A stretch of DNA of 64,000 nt from UBA5436 sp050951845 (GCA_050951845.1 JBMNJV010000003.1:221643-285642), one strand, 5' to 3'. Numbered from the stretch's first letter, positions 17,338-26,919 are shown. Notes: a model not told the origin generated them from the sequence alone. Numbers and translations are program-made.

Positions 17338-18795
17338 TTGGTGGATTATAGTATGGGATTTGGAATGGAAGACAGCCAAGGCGCAATAATTAGAGTTATT
17401 GGTGTTGGTGGCGGTGGATGCAATGCTGTTGATCGGATGATCGAAAATGCGGTTCAAGGGATTGAGTTTATTGCTGTGAACACAGATGTTCAAGCTTTAC
17501 AGAGATCAAAAGCTCAGATACCGATTCAGATAGGTGAAAAAGTTACCCGCGGTTTAGGTGCCGGTGCGAATCCCGAAGTGGGACAGAAAGCTGCCGAAGA
17601 ATCGGCGGAAGAAATCGAACAAGCGATTGAGGGTTCTGATATGCTTTTTGTAACGGCCGGTATGGGAGGCGGAACCGGTACGGGTGCCGCTCCGGTTGTG
17701 GCGCAAATTGCCAGAAAATTAGGTATTTTAACGGTAGGTGTTGTAACACGTCCTTTCCGTTTTGAAGGAGCCAGACGCTCGCAAAATGCCGAACGCGGAA
17801 TCAGAGAATTGGAACAATATGTTGATTCTCTGGTAATTGTGCCGAATGATAAATTGCTTGATATAGCCAGCGAAGATACAACCGTCAATGAGGCTTTCGG
17901 TTTGGCCGATCGCGTGTTACGTTTCGGTGTAACAGGTATTTCCGACTTAATCGCAGTTCCGGGATTAATTAACCTGGACTTGGCTGATGTGCGAAGAGTT
18001 ATGACTAATGCCGGTATTTGCCATATGGGTATCGGTTCGGCAACCGGTGAGAGCAGAGCTGCTACTGCAATTCGTCAGGCTATTAACAGTCCTTTACTCG
18101 ATACAACAATTGACGGTGCAAACGGTGTTATCGTAAATGTTACCGGCGGTATGGATATGCGAATCAAAGAAATTGATGAAGCTGTTTCTCAAGTCAGAGA
18201 TTCGGCATCACCTGATGCAGATATTATTTTCGGTGCAGTTATTGATGAAAACATGCAGGATGAAATGATGATCACGGTTATTGCCAGCGGTTTTTCCAAT
18301 ACCGGCGGCGGAAGCGGCAGGATGACTCAACAACCGAGTTTTGCAGGTTTAGAGAAAAAAAGAAATTTCCCGGAATCAAAGAGAGCCGATTCCGCAAGTG
18401 CCTTTGACGGTGACGGTTTAGATTTTTTGAAAACGGCTGAAAGAAGAGACCAACTCAATCGTCAAAAAATTCAACCGGTTGAGGAACGTGAGGATGGCGG
18501 ATTCGGATTACCCAGTATGAATCAGAATTACGCAAGTAATGTTACTCCTTCAACCGATCAGAATTTTAATCCGGATAAGGGTTTTAGACCGGCTCCTTCC
18601 CGCGATAAAGAAGCGGTAGCTGATTTGGTACATCAAGTTTCTGCTGACACTCTCAGATCCGGAACCGACCGTACGGAATCGCTGGACGATTCAGGTAAAG
18701 ATCGTTCCAGAAAGCAAGACAGGTCAGATAAATCATCACGCGGCGGCAGAATCTTGCCGTGGATTTTACAAGATGATGATGATTTTGATGAATAA
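17338..18795 (+). CDS. ftsZ: cell division GTPase FtsZ
   Basis: Tubulin-like GTPase that forms the Z ring. The GTP-binding motifs are VIGVGGGGCNAVDRMI near the N terminus and the tubulin signature GGGTGTGAAPVVA, with NxD-type T7 loop residues in FGLADRVLRFG. The globular domain ends about residue 310. It is followed by a long hydrophilic linker (about 170 residues, with many Asp/Arg/Ser) and a C-terminal end GGRILPWILQDDDDF, which resembles the usual C-terminal peptide that binds FtsA or SepF. AAAGGAG (17323-17329) favours TTG 17338 or GTG 17341 as start, rather than the ATG at 17311, which precedes it. With ftsA absent, SepF or another tether would be needed. Confidence 0.93.
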   Translation: MVDYSMGFGMEDSQGAIIRVIGVGGGGCNAVDRMIENAVQGIEFIAVNTDVQALQRSKAQIPIQIGEKVTRGLGAGANPEVGQKAAEESAEEIEQAIEGSDMLFVTAGMGGGTGTGAAPVVAQIARKLGILTVGVVTRPFRFEGARRSQNAERGIRELEQYVDSLVIVPNDKLLDIASEDTTVNEAFGLADRVLRFGVTGISDLIAVPGLINLDLADVRRVMTNAGICHMGIGSATGESRAATAIRQAINSPLLDTTIDGANGVIVNVTGGMDMRIKEIDEAVSQVRDSASPDADIIFGAVIDENMQDEMMITVIASGFSNTGGGSGRMTQQPSFAGLEKKRNFPESKRADSASAFDGDGLDFLKTAERRDQLNRQKIQPVEEREDGGFGLPSMNQNYASNVTPSTDQNFNPDKGFRPAPSRDKEAVADLVHQVSADTLRSGTDRTESLDDSGKDRSRKQDRSDKSSRGGRILPWILQDDDDFDE

Positions 18796-18844
18796 GATGC
18801 ATTATTGATTAGATAATTGACTATGCAATTATACAATTTATTCT

Positions 18845-18877
18845 GCCGGTCGGGAGATTTGTCTTGACCGGCTTTTT
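18845..18877 (+). terminator. rho-independent terminator after ftsZ
   Basis: GCCGGTC (18845-18851) pairs perfectly with GACCGGC (18866-18872). An inner AGA/TCT pair extends the stem, and a run of five Ts (18873-18877) follows. It marks the end of the division cluster transcript, just before nrdR. Confidence 0.85.
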
Positions 18878-18897
18878 GACTTTTGCGGAGGTTTGTT

Positions 18898-19362
18898 ATG
18901 AAATGTCCATTTTGCGGTTATACGGAAGACAGGGTGAGTGATTCACGTCAGGTAGATGACGGAGAGAGTATTCGCAGAAGACGTGAATGCTTGAGGTGTA
19001 AACAGCGATTTACAACATATGAGAGAGTTGAAGATGTCAAACTTGTCGTGATAAAAAAAGATGGTAGCCGACAGCAATTTGATCGTGATAAACTGATTCA
19101 AGGGATCTTAAAAAGTTGTATTAAACGCCCGGTTACTTTGGAGCAGATTGAAAATATCGTATTTAAGATTGAAAATCAAAACAGCAATTTATTGCGTAAG
19201 GAAATTCCTTCAACTGAAATTGGCGAACAGGTTATGTCTCAGTTAAAAGAAATAGATGAAGTGGCATATATCAGATTTGCTTCAGTATATAAAGATTTTG
19301 ATGATTTGCAATCATTTATAAATGAGCTGCATTATATAATGGAACCGGAAAATGAGATTTGA
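18898..19362 (+). CDS. nrdR: transcriptional repressor NrdR
   Basis: Repressor of ribonucleotide reductase genes that senses ATP/dATP. The N-terminal zinc ribbon is complete: CPFC at residues 3-6 and CLRC at residues 31-34, with the basic stretch RRRREC. An ATP-cone domain follows (VIKKDGSRQQFDRDKLIQGI). The length of 155 residues is normal. ATG 18898 has GCGGAGG upstream. A TTG at 18883 would precede that ribosome binding site. No ribonucleotide reductase gene is in the window. Confidence 0.95.
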   Translation: MKCPFCGYTEDRVSDSRQVDDGESIRRRRECLRCKQRFTTYERVEDVKLVVIKKDGSRQQFDRDKLIQGILKSCIKRPVTLEQIENIVFKIENQNSNLLRKEIPSTEIGEQVMSQLKEIDEVAYIRFASVYKDFDDLQSFINELHYIMEPENEI

Positions 19363-19374
19363 AAAGGAAGTATT

Positions 19375-20082
19375 ATGACTAAAATATTGATTGTTGATGA
19401 CGATCCGCATATTAATGAATTGGTTAAGCTGTATTTTGATGCAGATGGTTTCGATACTTACACATGTCTTGACGGAGAAAATGCTTTGATCAAATTGGAA
19501 GAAATCCAACCGGATTTATTGATATTGGATTTAATGTTACCGGGACAAAGCGGTTTTGATGTTTTGCGTGAATTGCGTAAAACATCGGATATTCCTGTAA
19601 TTATGCTGACTGCCAGAAGTGATACTCTGGATCAGGTTGTCGGTTTGGAATTGGGGGCGGATGATTATGTCACAAAACCTTTTGAGCCGAAAGAACTGAT
19701 TGCCAGAGCAAAAGCCATTCTGCGCAGGGTCAGCGGTGCCTTAGGCAAAAAAAATGTTAAAAAGAAACAAGACGATAATGTAATCGAATACCCGGACTTT
19801 ATTCTGAATAAAAATAATTACACTTTGCATTTGGCGGATAAAACCTATTCTTTACCGCCGAAAGAAATGGAGTTATTATATTTTCTTGCAAAAAATCCGA
19901 ATCGCGTTTTTACCAGGGAACAGTTGCTGGAAAATATCTGGGGCTTTGACTATTTAGGTGAATCACGTACGGTTGACGTTCATGTTAAGCGTTTACGCGA
20001 AAAACTGGACAATTCCCGGCATGATGCATGGGACTTGGTAACTGTGTGGAGTGTAGGGTATAAATTTGAAGTAAGACAATAA
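19375..20082 (+). CDS. OmpR/PhoB-family response regulator (WalR-like)
   Basis: Cytoplasmic DNA-binding regulator of 235 residues. The receiver domain has the acidic pocket VDDD (residues 7-10), the phosphorylation site in LLILDLMLPG (D54 region), and the K of YVTKPFEP. The C-terminal winged helix has REQLLENIWGFDYLGESRTVDVHVKRLREKL. The start is ATG 19375 with AAGGAAG upstream. Its stop overlaps the kinase start by one base (TAATG). Together with the kinase and the HtrA-like protein downstream it resembles the end of WalRK-type operons (walR-walK...htrC), but the WalHI genes are missing. The WalR name is therefore not secure. Confidence 0.9.
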   Translation: MTKILIVDDDPHINELVKLYFDADGFDTYTCLDGENALIKLEEIQPDLLILDLMLPGQSGFDVLRELRKTSDIPVIMLTARSDTLDQVVGLELGADDYVTKPFEPKELIARAKAILRRVSGALGKKNVKKKQDDNVIEYPDFILNKNNYTLHLADKTYSLPPKEMELLYFLAKNPNRVFTREQLLENIWGFDYLGESRTVDVHVKRLREKLDNSRHDAWDLVTVWSVGYKFEVRQ

Positions 20083-21617
20083 TGGCTAAACAAACCGGCA
20101 AACCTTTTCATAAATTAAGCATTTATCGTAAAACTCTGTTCTGGATGATTTTTATGATTTTAATTGTTTTTATTATTTTGGCTGCCATTTATGCTTTTTT
20201 GTATTCCAGGGCAAAAATTGAACAAATGGAAATTCAATTGTTAAGTTCTGCTCAAGCTGCCGCCGAACGAGTTGAAAACAATATGGATGAAAATAATATC
20301 AGTCTGAATTCGGCACGTGAACAAAGTTATCTGGCGTTTACGGCCAAATCAACTGAGAGTATTGTTTGGTTAGTCAACAGCAAAGGGCAGATCATCTATT
20401 ATTCTGCAATGCCGAAAACTGCAAGAGATAATTTGCGGCTAGACGAAAACAATAATTTAACTTTGAGCAAAGATATGCTTAATACAAGTGCAATCAATGT
20501 CGACGGATTTACTGTCGTCGGCAATTTTAATGATCTATTACCCGTAAATCAGCAATGGATTACGGTTTCATATCCTTTGTCAGGCGGCTATGGGTACAGC
20601 GGTGAAGTTTTACTGCATTATTCGATCGGAGAAAGTCAGTATTCATTCATTTTAGCTGAAAAGAGTCTTTGGATTTCATTTTTAATTGCTTTTATAATTG
20701 CGATCGGAATCATTGTAATCTTATCCAGAAATGTAACCAGGCCGATCAGTAAGGTGGTTAAGACTGCTGAGGATGTCTATCACGGTGATCTCCAGGCCAG
20801 GGTTATTCTTGATAAAGAAAAAAAGCCTTTTTATATTCATGAATCGATTGATCGCCGGGAAGATGACATTATGATTTTGGTTCGCACAATGAATACTTTG
20901 ATTTCAAAATGGGAGAAACAGGAAAATGAGCGCGATGAATTCACTGCTTCAATTTCCCATGATCTGCGAACGCCGCTCACCTCAATCAAAGGTTTTTTAG
21001 GTGCGATTCAGGACGGTACAATTCCGGCGGAAAGCAGACAGTATTATCTGAATATAGTATTTCAGGAAGTAGATCGTTTACAAAAATTAATTGACAACTT
21101 ATTTGATACGATAACGATAGATCAACAGAAGACTTTACATAAAGAAGTTTTTAATGTTGAATTGCTGATAGAGGAAGTAATTTCAAGTTTGATGTCGATG
21201 ATTAATCAGAAGTCGATTCATATTAACCTCGATTGTCAGCTCAGTGATGCCGAATTATCCGTTGTGGCTGACCGTGATGCAATTCAAAGAGTAATATATA
21301 ATATTCTCAGCAATGCGATTCGTTTTACCCCCGAGCAAGGTTTCATACGGATTGGCATTTTACCGAAAAGCGATGAGAAAATTACGATTTCGATCGAAGA
21401 TGACGGTGAAGGGATCGCGCGGGAAGATCGCAAACATATTTTTGAAAGATTTTACAAAGTCAGCAAAAGCAGAAACTCCGAAGGGTCGGGAATGGGACTT
21501 TATATTGCTCGTAATTTGCTTTCAATGCATGAACAAAGTATTTTTGTAGGTGAAAGTTCTCTGGGTGGTGCCCGTTTTACTTTTACCTTAGATAAGACTA
21601 AAGCCAGAAAAATTTAA
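20082..21617 (+). CDS. membrane sensor histidine kinase (WalK/PhoR-like)
   Basis: Partner of the preceding response regulator. The order is a membrane helix at about 16-40, an extracytoplasmic sensor region to about 193, and a second helix at about 195-217. Then come a HAMP domain, the HisKA box FTASISHDLRTPLTSIKGF with H293 as the phosphorylated residue, and the ATP domain. The ATP domain has the N box NILSNAIRF, DDGEGI and GSGMGLYIARN. The length of 511 residues fits a simple kinase without a PAS domain, whereas typical WalK has one between HAMP and HisKA. The signal it senses cannot be read from the sequence. Confidence 0.92.
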   Translation: MAKQTGKPFHKLSIYRKTLFWMIFMILIVFIILAAIYAFLYSRAKIEQMEIQLLSSAQAAAERVENNMDENNISLNSAREQSYLAFTAKSTESIVWLVNSKGQIIYYSAMPKTARDNLRLDENNNLTLSKDMLNTSAINVDGFTVVGNFNDLLPVNQQWITVSYPLSGGYGYSGEVLLHYSIGESQYSFILAEKSLWISFLIAFIIAIGIIVILSRNVTRPISKVVKTAEDVYHGDLQARVILDKEKKPFYIHESIDRREDDIMILVRTMNTLISKWEKQENERDEFTASISHDLRTPLTSIKGFLGAIQDGTIPAESRQYYLNIVFQEVDRLQKLIDNLFDTITIDQQKTLHKEVFNVELLIEEVISSLMSMINQKSIHINLDCQLSDAELSVVADRDAIQRVIYNILSNAIRFTPEQGFIRIGILPKSDEKITISIEDDGEGIAREDRKHIFERFYKVSKSRNSEGSGMGLYIARNLLSMHEQSIFVGESSLGGARFTFTLDKTKARKI

Positions 21618-21634
21618 TTAGGACGGTATAAACA

Positions 21635-23014
21635 ATGCAATCTTTTTATCGAAATACTGAAAAATATATTGTTTATTTAATTGCTCTGTTATTAAGCTTC
21701 TCTTTTGTTTTGCTCTATCCTGAGCATAAAGCATCTGCGTCGGATCTTGAAGAATCGCCGTCCGGTCCTGAACAGGACAGTACGAATCAATTAAGTGATA
21801 TTATTGAGCAAACTGCTGATGAACAAAATACAGATGAACAGAAAACAGATGAGCAAACTGATTCAACTGAGTCTTTAACTGAAGTTACGCCTGAGGTCGA
21901 ACAGACCGATCAGAGCCAAACTGAAGAACAAGGACAAATCGAAACCTATACTCAGGAATATCAGATGTCGGAAGAAAAACGCATATTATTACGGGAATTT
22001 CCTTTTGAATCGGTTGTCGGTTTTTCCTGGTCGATTTATTCAGAGCGCCCGTTAAGTGAATTGTATGCGGAATTTTCATCAAAAACAGGTGCTATCTTAT
22101 CCGGAAAAGTATCTTCTGGTCAAGATTCGATTATATATAAAGTTATTGCAAACGGATTTTTTATTAATTCTGATGGTTATTTTTTAACTACCTATCAAAG
22201 GATTAAAGATGTTTTTACGAATCTGAATCAAATTGAACCTAACATTGAATTAAAGCTACAGACTCATCATAGTTTGCAATTACTGGATTTAGATTTAATT
22301 GCCGTTGATCCGGAAGGAGATTTGGCCGTTTTTCAGGCGGACCTTAACAGTATCGGCCTGAGCGAAGTTTCATATGTTGAATTTGCCAATTATCATCCTG
22401 CAATGGGACAAGCCGTGTTCGGAGTCGGTTTCCCGGATAAGTTTGCGGTTGAAGGAGGTTTGTTTCCCGGTTTTGTGACCCAGATAGGTACGACGGAAAT
22501 GCTTGAATCAGGCTACGGTATAACTGAGATTCAAACAAATGCTTCAATTCCCAATACCTCAAACGGATGTTTAATCGTTAACTCGGGTGGACAGGCAATC
22601 GGTATTTCGACTTCTGCCGGCATCCGTTCCGTAAGTGATCGTTTTAGTTTTTTTTATCCGTCTAATCAAATAACAATGCGCTTGGATTATCTCCTTTCAG
22701 GTAAAATTTATGAAGAGACAGTCTGGACCGGTATAACTTTATTGTCGGATGCGGACTATAACAATTTAGCTCAGACTTATAATTTACCGACCGGAGCTTA
22801 TGTGATTGATGTGTTTTTGGACGGACCTGCTTATGTCTGTGACATCAGAAAAGATGATGTTATCCTTGCTATAGGTGATTATGCTATTAGTTCGGGCAGT
22901 GAATTTCGGACACAGATTCTTAATTATTTACCGGGTGATGCTTTGCGCATCAGAATTTATCGTCCGAATTTAGATAAAGAGTTCGTTAAAACCTTGTATA
23001 TAGATTCGAAATAA
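21635..23014 (+). CDS. HtrA/DegP-like protein with PDZ domain, catalytic residues lost
   Basis: The 459-residue exported protein is membrane-anchored. It has a hydrophobic N-terminal helix (about 12-29), a Glu/Gln/Thr/Asp-rich linker with short repeats (about 35-110), a trypsin-like domain (about 125-345), and a C-terminal PDZ domain (about 360-455, with LPTGAYVIDVFLDGPA). The fold markers of HtrA are present: SDGYFLT, GDLAVFQ, and IQTNASIPNTSNGCLIV followed by GQAIGIS. The catalytic His of LTNNHVI is Gln here (LTTYQRI, Q188). The GNSGG serine aligns with Asn (TSNGC, N310). Only the Asp of the triad is kept. It should be a pseudoprotease, perhaps a sensor or chaperone linked to the two-component system upstream. 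Confidence 0.8.
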   Translation: MQSFYRNTEKYIVYLIALLLSFSFVLLYPEHKASASDLEESPSGPEQDSTNQLSDIIEQTADEQNTDEQKTDEQTDSTESLTEVTPEVEQTDQSQTEEQGQIETYTQEYQMSEEKRILLREFPFESVVGFSWSIYSERPLSELYAEFSSKTGAILSGKVSSGQDSIIYKVIANGFFINSDGYFLTTYQRIKDVFTNLNQIEPNIELKLQTHHSLQLLDLDLIAVDPEGDLAVFQADLNSIGLSEVSYVEFANYHPAMGQAVFGVGFPDKFAVEGGLFPGFVTQIGTTEMLESGYGITEIQTNASIPNTSNGCLIVNSGGQAIGISTSAGIRSVSDRFSFFYPSNQITMRLDYLLSGKIYEETVWTGITLLSDADYNNLAQTYNLPTGAYVIDVFLDGPAYVCDIRKDDVILAIGDYAISSGSEFRTQILNYLPGDALRIRIYRPNLDKEFVKTLYIDSK

Positions 23015-23036
23015 TATTAGAGATTGAGGAGAAAAG

Positions 23037-23744
23037 ATGGCAAGGCTTTCTTTGCAAGCAAAAAAAGAATTAGCTTTGAATTTAATCAGTGCTTTAGAAG
23101 AGGCATATCCCGATTTAGAAATGACCTTGAATTATCGCGATGCATGGGAGTTGTTGGTTGGCGGAATACTCGGAGCACAAACTACGGATGAACAGGTAAA
23201 TCGTGTAACTGCCACACTGTTTGCGGATTATCCGACGGTTTATGATTTTGCTGCAGCCTCTGCGGAACAGATTACGGAAGCGATTCGTACGGTCGGACTG
23301 TATCGTAATAAAGCCAAGGCGTTATCCGGCAGTGCAAAAATCATCGTCGAAAAACATGACGGTATAGTGCCTCAATCAAGAGAAGAACTCCTCGCTTTGC
23401 CCGGAGTGGGACCCAAGGTTGCAAGTCTGGTTCGCGGTGATTATTATCAAATTCCTGCTGTTGTGGTAGATACGCATTGCGGCAGAATCAGTCAACTCCT
23501 GGGTCTTGCAGATAAAAAAGATCCGCGCAATATCGAATTGGAATTGATGAAAGTGCTGCCGCAAACAGATTGGATCAGATGGGGACACTTTATGGTGACT
23601 CATGGCAGAGAATACTGTAAAGCACGCTGCCGCAATTGCTTGGCATGCCCTTTAGCAGAACTATGTCAATATCCGAAACGCAGCAAAGTAAAAAAAGAGT
23701 TAGTTGTGGCACGTCTGAATAATCAGGAAGATGGTTGTTTTTGA
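23037..23744 (+). CDS. nth: endonuclease III (Nth)
   Basis: DNA glycosylase/AP lyase for oxidised pyrimidines. The helix-hairpin-helix LLALPGVGPKVASLV carries the catalytic lysine (GVGPK). VVVDTHCGRIS carries the catalytic aspartate. The C-terminal cysteines in CKARCRNCLACPLAELC match the C-x6-C-x2-C-x5-C iron-sulfur pattern. The length of 235 residues includes a short basic tail. ATG 23037 is preceded by GAGGAG. The stop overlaps recG by one base. It differs from the paralog at 5080, which lacks the lysine. Confidence 0.94.
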   Translation: MARLSLQAKKELALNLISALEEAYPDLEMTLNYRDAWELLVGGILGAQTTDEQVNRVTATLFADYPTVYDFAAASAEQITEAIRTVGLYRNKAKALSGSAKIIVEKHDGIVPQSREELLALPGVGPKVASLVRGDYYQIPAVVVDTHCGRISQLLGLADKKDPRNIELELMKVLPQTDWIRWGHFMVTHGREYCKARCRNCLACPLAELCQYPKRSKVKKELVVARLNNQEDGCF

Positions 23745-25816
23745 TGGATTTCAAACAGAGCAGGTTGACAAAACTAAGCGGGATTTCCGAAAAACGCTCG
23801 GCGCTTTTTGCAAAATTAGATATTAAGAATCTTGAAGATTTATTGTTGTTTTTTCCGCGTGACTATGAAGACTGGACTGAGATTACACCTTTACATCTTG
23901 TTGAGGACGGAGCTGTGGTCACGGTACAGGCAAAAATTGTTGCTGCACCGACAATGCAGTATAAAGGCAGATTATCATGGCTCAGAACTTCACTGACTGA
24001 TGGTGTAACCGTTATTTCGGTTATCTGGTTTAATCAACCCTGGCTGGCGAAAAAATTACAAGCTGGTTTTGAATATTTTTTTCATGGTAAAGTTCAACGT
24101 CAGGGCAATAAATTTTCTCTGCAGAATCCGCTGTTTTTCGATCAAACGGAATATGACAAACAGAAAATTCAAGCAATCTATCCTCTGACAGCAGGATTAA
24201 CCCAAAATATTGTACGTAATTCAGTTGATCAAGTGCTCGCACTTTATGACAATTATCTGATAGATCCCTTGCCTGATCAGATAAGGAAAGACCATCAATT
24301 ATGCACCCTGAATTATGCTTTGGAAAAAATTCATCAACCGCAAACTCAACATGAACATCAGATTGCCAGAATACGTTTGGCCTTTGAAGAATTGTTTTTG
24401 ATCCGTTCTGCTCTTTATGTTTTAAAACGAAAGCATCAAGCGGAATCGCAAGCCGAAGCTTTATTGCCCTCGGAAACCGTCAAACAACAGATGGATGCTT
24501 TGCGCTGCAGTTTGCCTTTCACTTTAACTGATGCTCAGATTGAGGCGATTAATGATATTCTGCGAGATCTGCGACAACCGAAACCGATGAACAGATTACT
24601 GCAGGGTGATGTCGGCTCCGGCAAGACTATGGTAGCGGCATTTGCTCTTGCCTATGCTGTCTGGTCGGGTGGTCAGGGGATATTTATGGCACCGACTTCC
24701 ATCTTGGCTCGTCAGCATATGGATACTTTAACTTCACTATTAGCGCCGGCAGGAATCAAAATAGAGTTATTAACCGGACAGACTGCCGGTAAAAAAAGAC
24801 GTGATATTCTCGAAGCTGCAAAAAAACAAGAAGTGGATGTGATCGTAGGAACTCATGCAGTTTTAGAGAAAGATTTGGTTTTAAAAACACCTGTATTAAC
24901 AATTACCGATGAACAACATCGTTTCGGTGTTGCCCAGCGATCTGCTTTAGCGGATTATGAAAAACCGGATTACTTACCGCACCGCTTGGTAATGTCTGCT
25001 ACACCAATCCCGAGAACTTTGGGTTTAATTCTGTATGGTGACTTGGATTTGTCAATTATGGATGAATTACCTCTTGGCAGAAAACCGATTAAAACATATA
25101 CAGCTACTTCACAAGACAAACCCAGAATATACAAGCTGATGCGTAAAACCGCCGAACGCGGCGAACAAATATACGTGGTCTGTCCTTTGATCGAAGATTC
25201 CGAATTATCGGATTTGGAATCGGCAGAAACAACCTATGAAAAACTATCGCAAGCTATTTTTCCGGATTTAAGAATCGGCTTAATCCACGGTTCGTTGAAA
25301 TCAGATGCAAAAGATCAGGTGATGGAAGACTTTATTGACGGAAAAATTGATATTTTGGTCAGCACTACAGTGATAGAAGTAGGTGTAGATAATCCCCGGG
25401 CGACCTTGATGTTGATTCAAAATGCTGAACGGTTCGGTTTAGCCCAACTTCACCAGTTAAGAGGCAGAATCGGACGAAGCGATCTGGATTCTGTCTGTAT
25501 TTTACTGAGCGATTCGGAAGAGGAATTGGCAAAGGAACGTCTCAGAACTCTTTGCCGGACACAAAACGGCTTCGAATTGGCTGAACAAGACTTGAAGTTA
25601 CGTGGTCCCGGTGACTTTTTCGGTACGAAACAACATGGTTTGCCGCAATTCAAGTTAATTAATTTATACGAAGATCACCGGATCATTCAAACTGTGAATG
25701 ATTCGTTTATGAAAATAGTTCAAGAGGATCCCGGACTTAGTTTTCCGGATAATCAAAATATTGTTAAAGCTATTAAACAGCGTTATCCTGAAATCTTAAG
25801 CGGAATTACTTTATAA
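23744..25816 (+). CDS. recG: ATP-dependent DNA helicase RecG
   Basis: Superfamily 2 helicase that remodels stalled replication forks and Holliday junctions. The N-terminal wedge/OB domain (about 60-160) includes FFPRDYEDWTEI. Helicase motifs are LLQGDVGSGKTMVA (Walker A), DEQHRFG (motif II), MSATPIPRTL (motif III), and the C-terminal QLHQLRGRIGRSD. The ending LRGPGDFFGTKQHGLP is typical of RecG. The length of 690 residues is normal. ATG 23744 overlaps the nth TGA. TTG codons at 23735 and 23741 in the same frame are closer to AGGAAG and could also be used. Confidence 0.95.
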   Translation: MDFKQSRLTKLSGISEKRSALFAKLDIKNLEDLLLFFPRDYEDWTEITPLHLVEDGAVVTVQAKIVAAPTMQYKGRLSWLRTSLTDGVTVISVIWFNQPWLAKKLQAGFEYFFHGKVQRQGNKFSLQNPLFFDQTEYDKQKIQAIYPLTAGLTQNIVRNSVDQVLALYDNYLIDPLPDQIRKDHQLCTLNYALEKIHQPQTQHEHQIARIRLAFEELFLIRSALYVLKRKHQAESQAEALLPSETVKQQMDALRCSLPFTLTDAQIEAINDILRDLRQPKPMNRLLQGDVGSGKTMVAAFALAYAVWSGGQGIFMAPTSILARQHMDTLTSLLAPAGIKIELLTGQTAGKKRRDILEAAKKQEVDVIVGTHAVLEKDLVLKTPVLTITDEQHRFGVAQRSALADYEKPDYLPHRLVMSATPIPRTLGLILYGDLDLSIMDELPLGRKPIKTYTATSQDKPRIYKLMRKTAERGEQIYVVCPLIEDSELSDLESAETTYEKLSQAIFPDLRIGLIHGSLKSDAKDQVMEDFIDGKIDILVSTTVIEVGVDNPRATLMLIQNAERFGLAQLHQLRGRIGRSDLDSVCILLSDSEEELAKERLRTLCRTQNGFELAEQDLKLRGPGDFFGTKQHGLPQFKLINLYEDHRIIQTVNDSFMKIVQEDPGLSFPDNQNIVKAIKQRYPEILSGITL

Positions 25817-25828
25817 TTTGGAGTTTTT

Positions 25829-26392
25829 ATGCCTAGAATAATTACCGGAACAGCCGGAGGAATTCATTTAGTAACTAATCAGCATGAATTGATGCGACCG
25901 ACCACGGATCGCTTAAAAGAAGCAGTTTTTTCCAGTCTGCAAGGTAAGCTGGAATCCGGCAGCTTGAACAATTTTTTAGATTTGTTTTCCGGCTGCGGAC
26001 AGATCGGTTTGGAAGCAAAGAGCAGAGGTGTGGAAAATGTAGTTTTAGTGGAACAAAACAAACAAGCTGTCAATATAATCAGAAAAAACATGGAAAAAAC
26101 CGGCTTAACTGTAAAACTGCTGCCTTTTAACGTCAAAAGAGCATTACGACAATTGTCGAATCAAGACCGACAATTTGATATAATTTACTTTGATCCTCCG
26201 TGGCGGGAACTGAATGATTTTTGGTGGGAAGAAGAGTTTAAGATTCATGACTTATTAGAAGATGACGGCCTGGTGATGATTGAACACTCGAAAAAAATTG
26301 AGCCGCTGATCAATCCGCAATTATGGTCGGTAGTTAAACATAAAAATTACGGACAGAACACGTTATTAGTATTGGAGCAAAAGAAAGTTTAG
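25829..26392 (+). CDS. rsmD: 16S rRNA (guanine(966)-N2)-methyltransferase RsmD
   Basis: SAM-dependent methyltransferase for G966 of 16S rRNA. The N terminus reads MPRIITGTAGG and RPTTDRLKEAVFSSL, typical of RsmD. The SAM site is FLDLFSGCGQIGLEAKSRG, and the catalytic motif is FDPPW (DPPY in most homologs). The length of 187 residues is normal. ATG 25829 follows TTGGAG. It stands directly before coaD, the usual pairing in Firmicutes. Confidence 0.94.
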   Translation: MPRIITGTAGGIHLVTNQHELMRPTTDRLKEAVFSSLQGKLESGSLNNFLDLFSGCGQIGLEAKSRGVENVVLVEQNKQAVNIIRKNMEKTGLTVKLLPFNVKRALRQLSNQDRQFDIIYFDPPWRELNDFWWEEEFKIHDLLEDDGLVMIEHSKKIEPLINPQLWSVVKHKNYGQNTLLVLEQKKV

Positions 26393-26393
26393 T

Positions 26394-26888
26394 ATGCAAA
26401 AGCAGAGAATATGGCTATTTAGCGGAACCTTTGACCCGTTTACCACAGGGCATTTGGATATTGTGAATCGGGCTGCCCGGTTATGTGATAAATTAGTGAT
26501 CAGTGTATATAGTGCAGAAGGTAAAAATACGTTTTTTTCAATACAGGAAAGAATGGAAATGATTTTACTTGCTACAGCACACTGTGATAATATCGAAGTT
26601 ATAAGTTTTCAAGGTATGATAGCCGATGTTTATGATCAAGTTGACGCAAATGCAATTGTCAGAGGAATTCGCGACAGTCGGGATTTCAGCTATGAATCGC
26701 CGATGGCGGAAATTAATCATCGTCTAAACAATAAACTGGAAACGGTATTTCTATTATGCCGTAATGAACTGAATCACATCAGTTCTTCAAATGTACGCGA
26801 ACTTGGCAGATTGGGAGATAATTTACTTGAGATGATCCCGAATTGCAATTTGGAGTTTGTCCGAAACAGATTTGCGGAATTGAGATAA
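26394..26888 (+). CDS. coaD: phosphopantetheine adenylyltransferase CoaD
   Basis: Fourth step of coenzyme A biosynthesis: 4'-phosphopantetheine plus ATP gives dephospho-CoA. The nucleotidyltransferase signature is FSGTFDPFTTGHLDIVNRAA (residues 8-27), with the T/HxGH motif as TTGH. IVRGIRDSRDFSYE and the SSSNVRELG motif near residue 130 complete the fold. The length of 164 residues is typical. It starts one base after the rsmD stop, so the two are co-transcribed. Confidence 0.96.
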   Translation: MQKQRIWLFSGTFDPFTTGHLDIVNRAARLCDKLVISVYSAEGKNTFFSIQERMEMILLATAHCDNIEVISFQGMIADVYDQVDANAIVRGIRDSRDFSYESPMAEINHRLNNKLETVFLLCRNELNHISSSNVRELGRLGDNLLEMIPNCNLEFVRNRFAELR

Positions 26889-26919
26889 TAGAGCTTCGAA
26901 ACAGCGTAGGAGGAATTTT

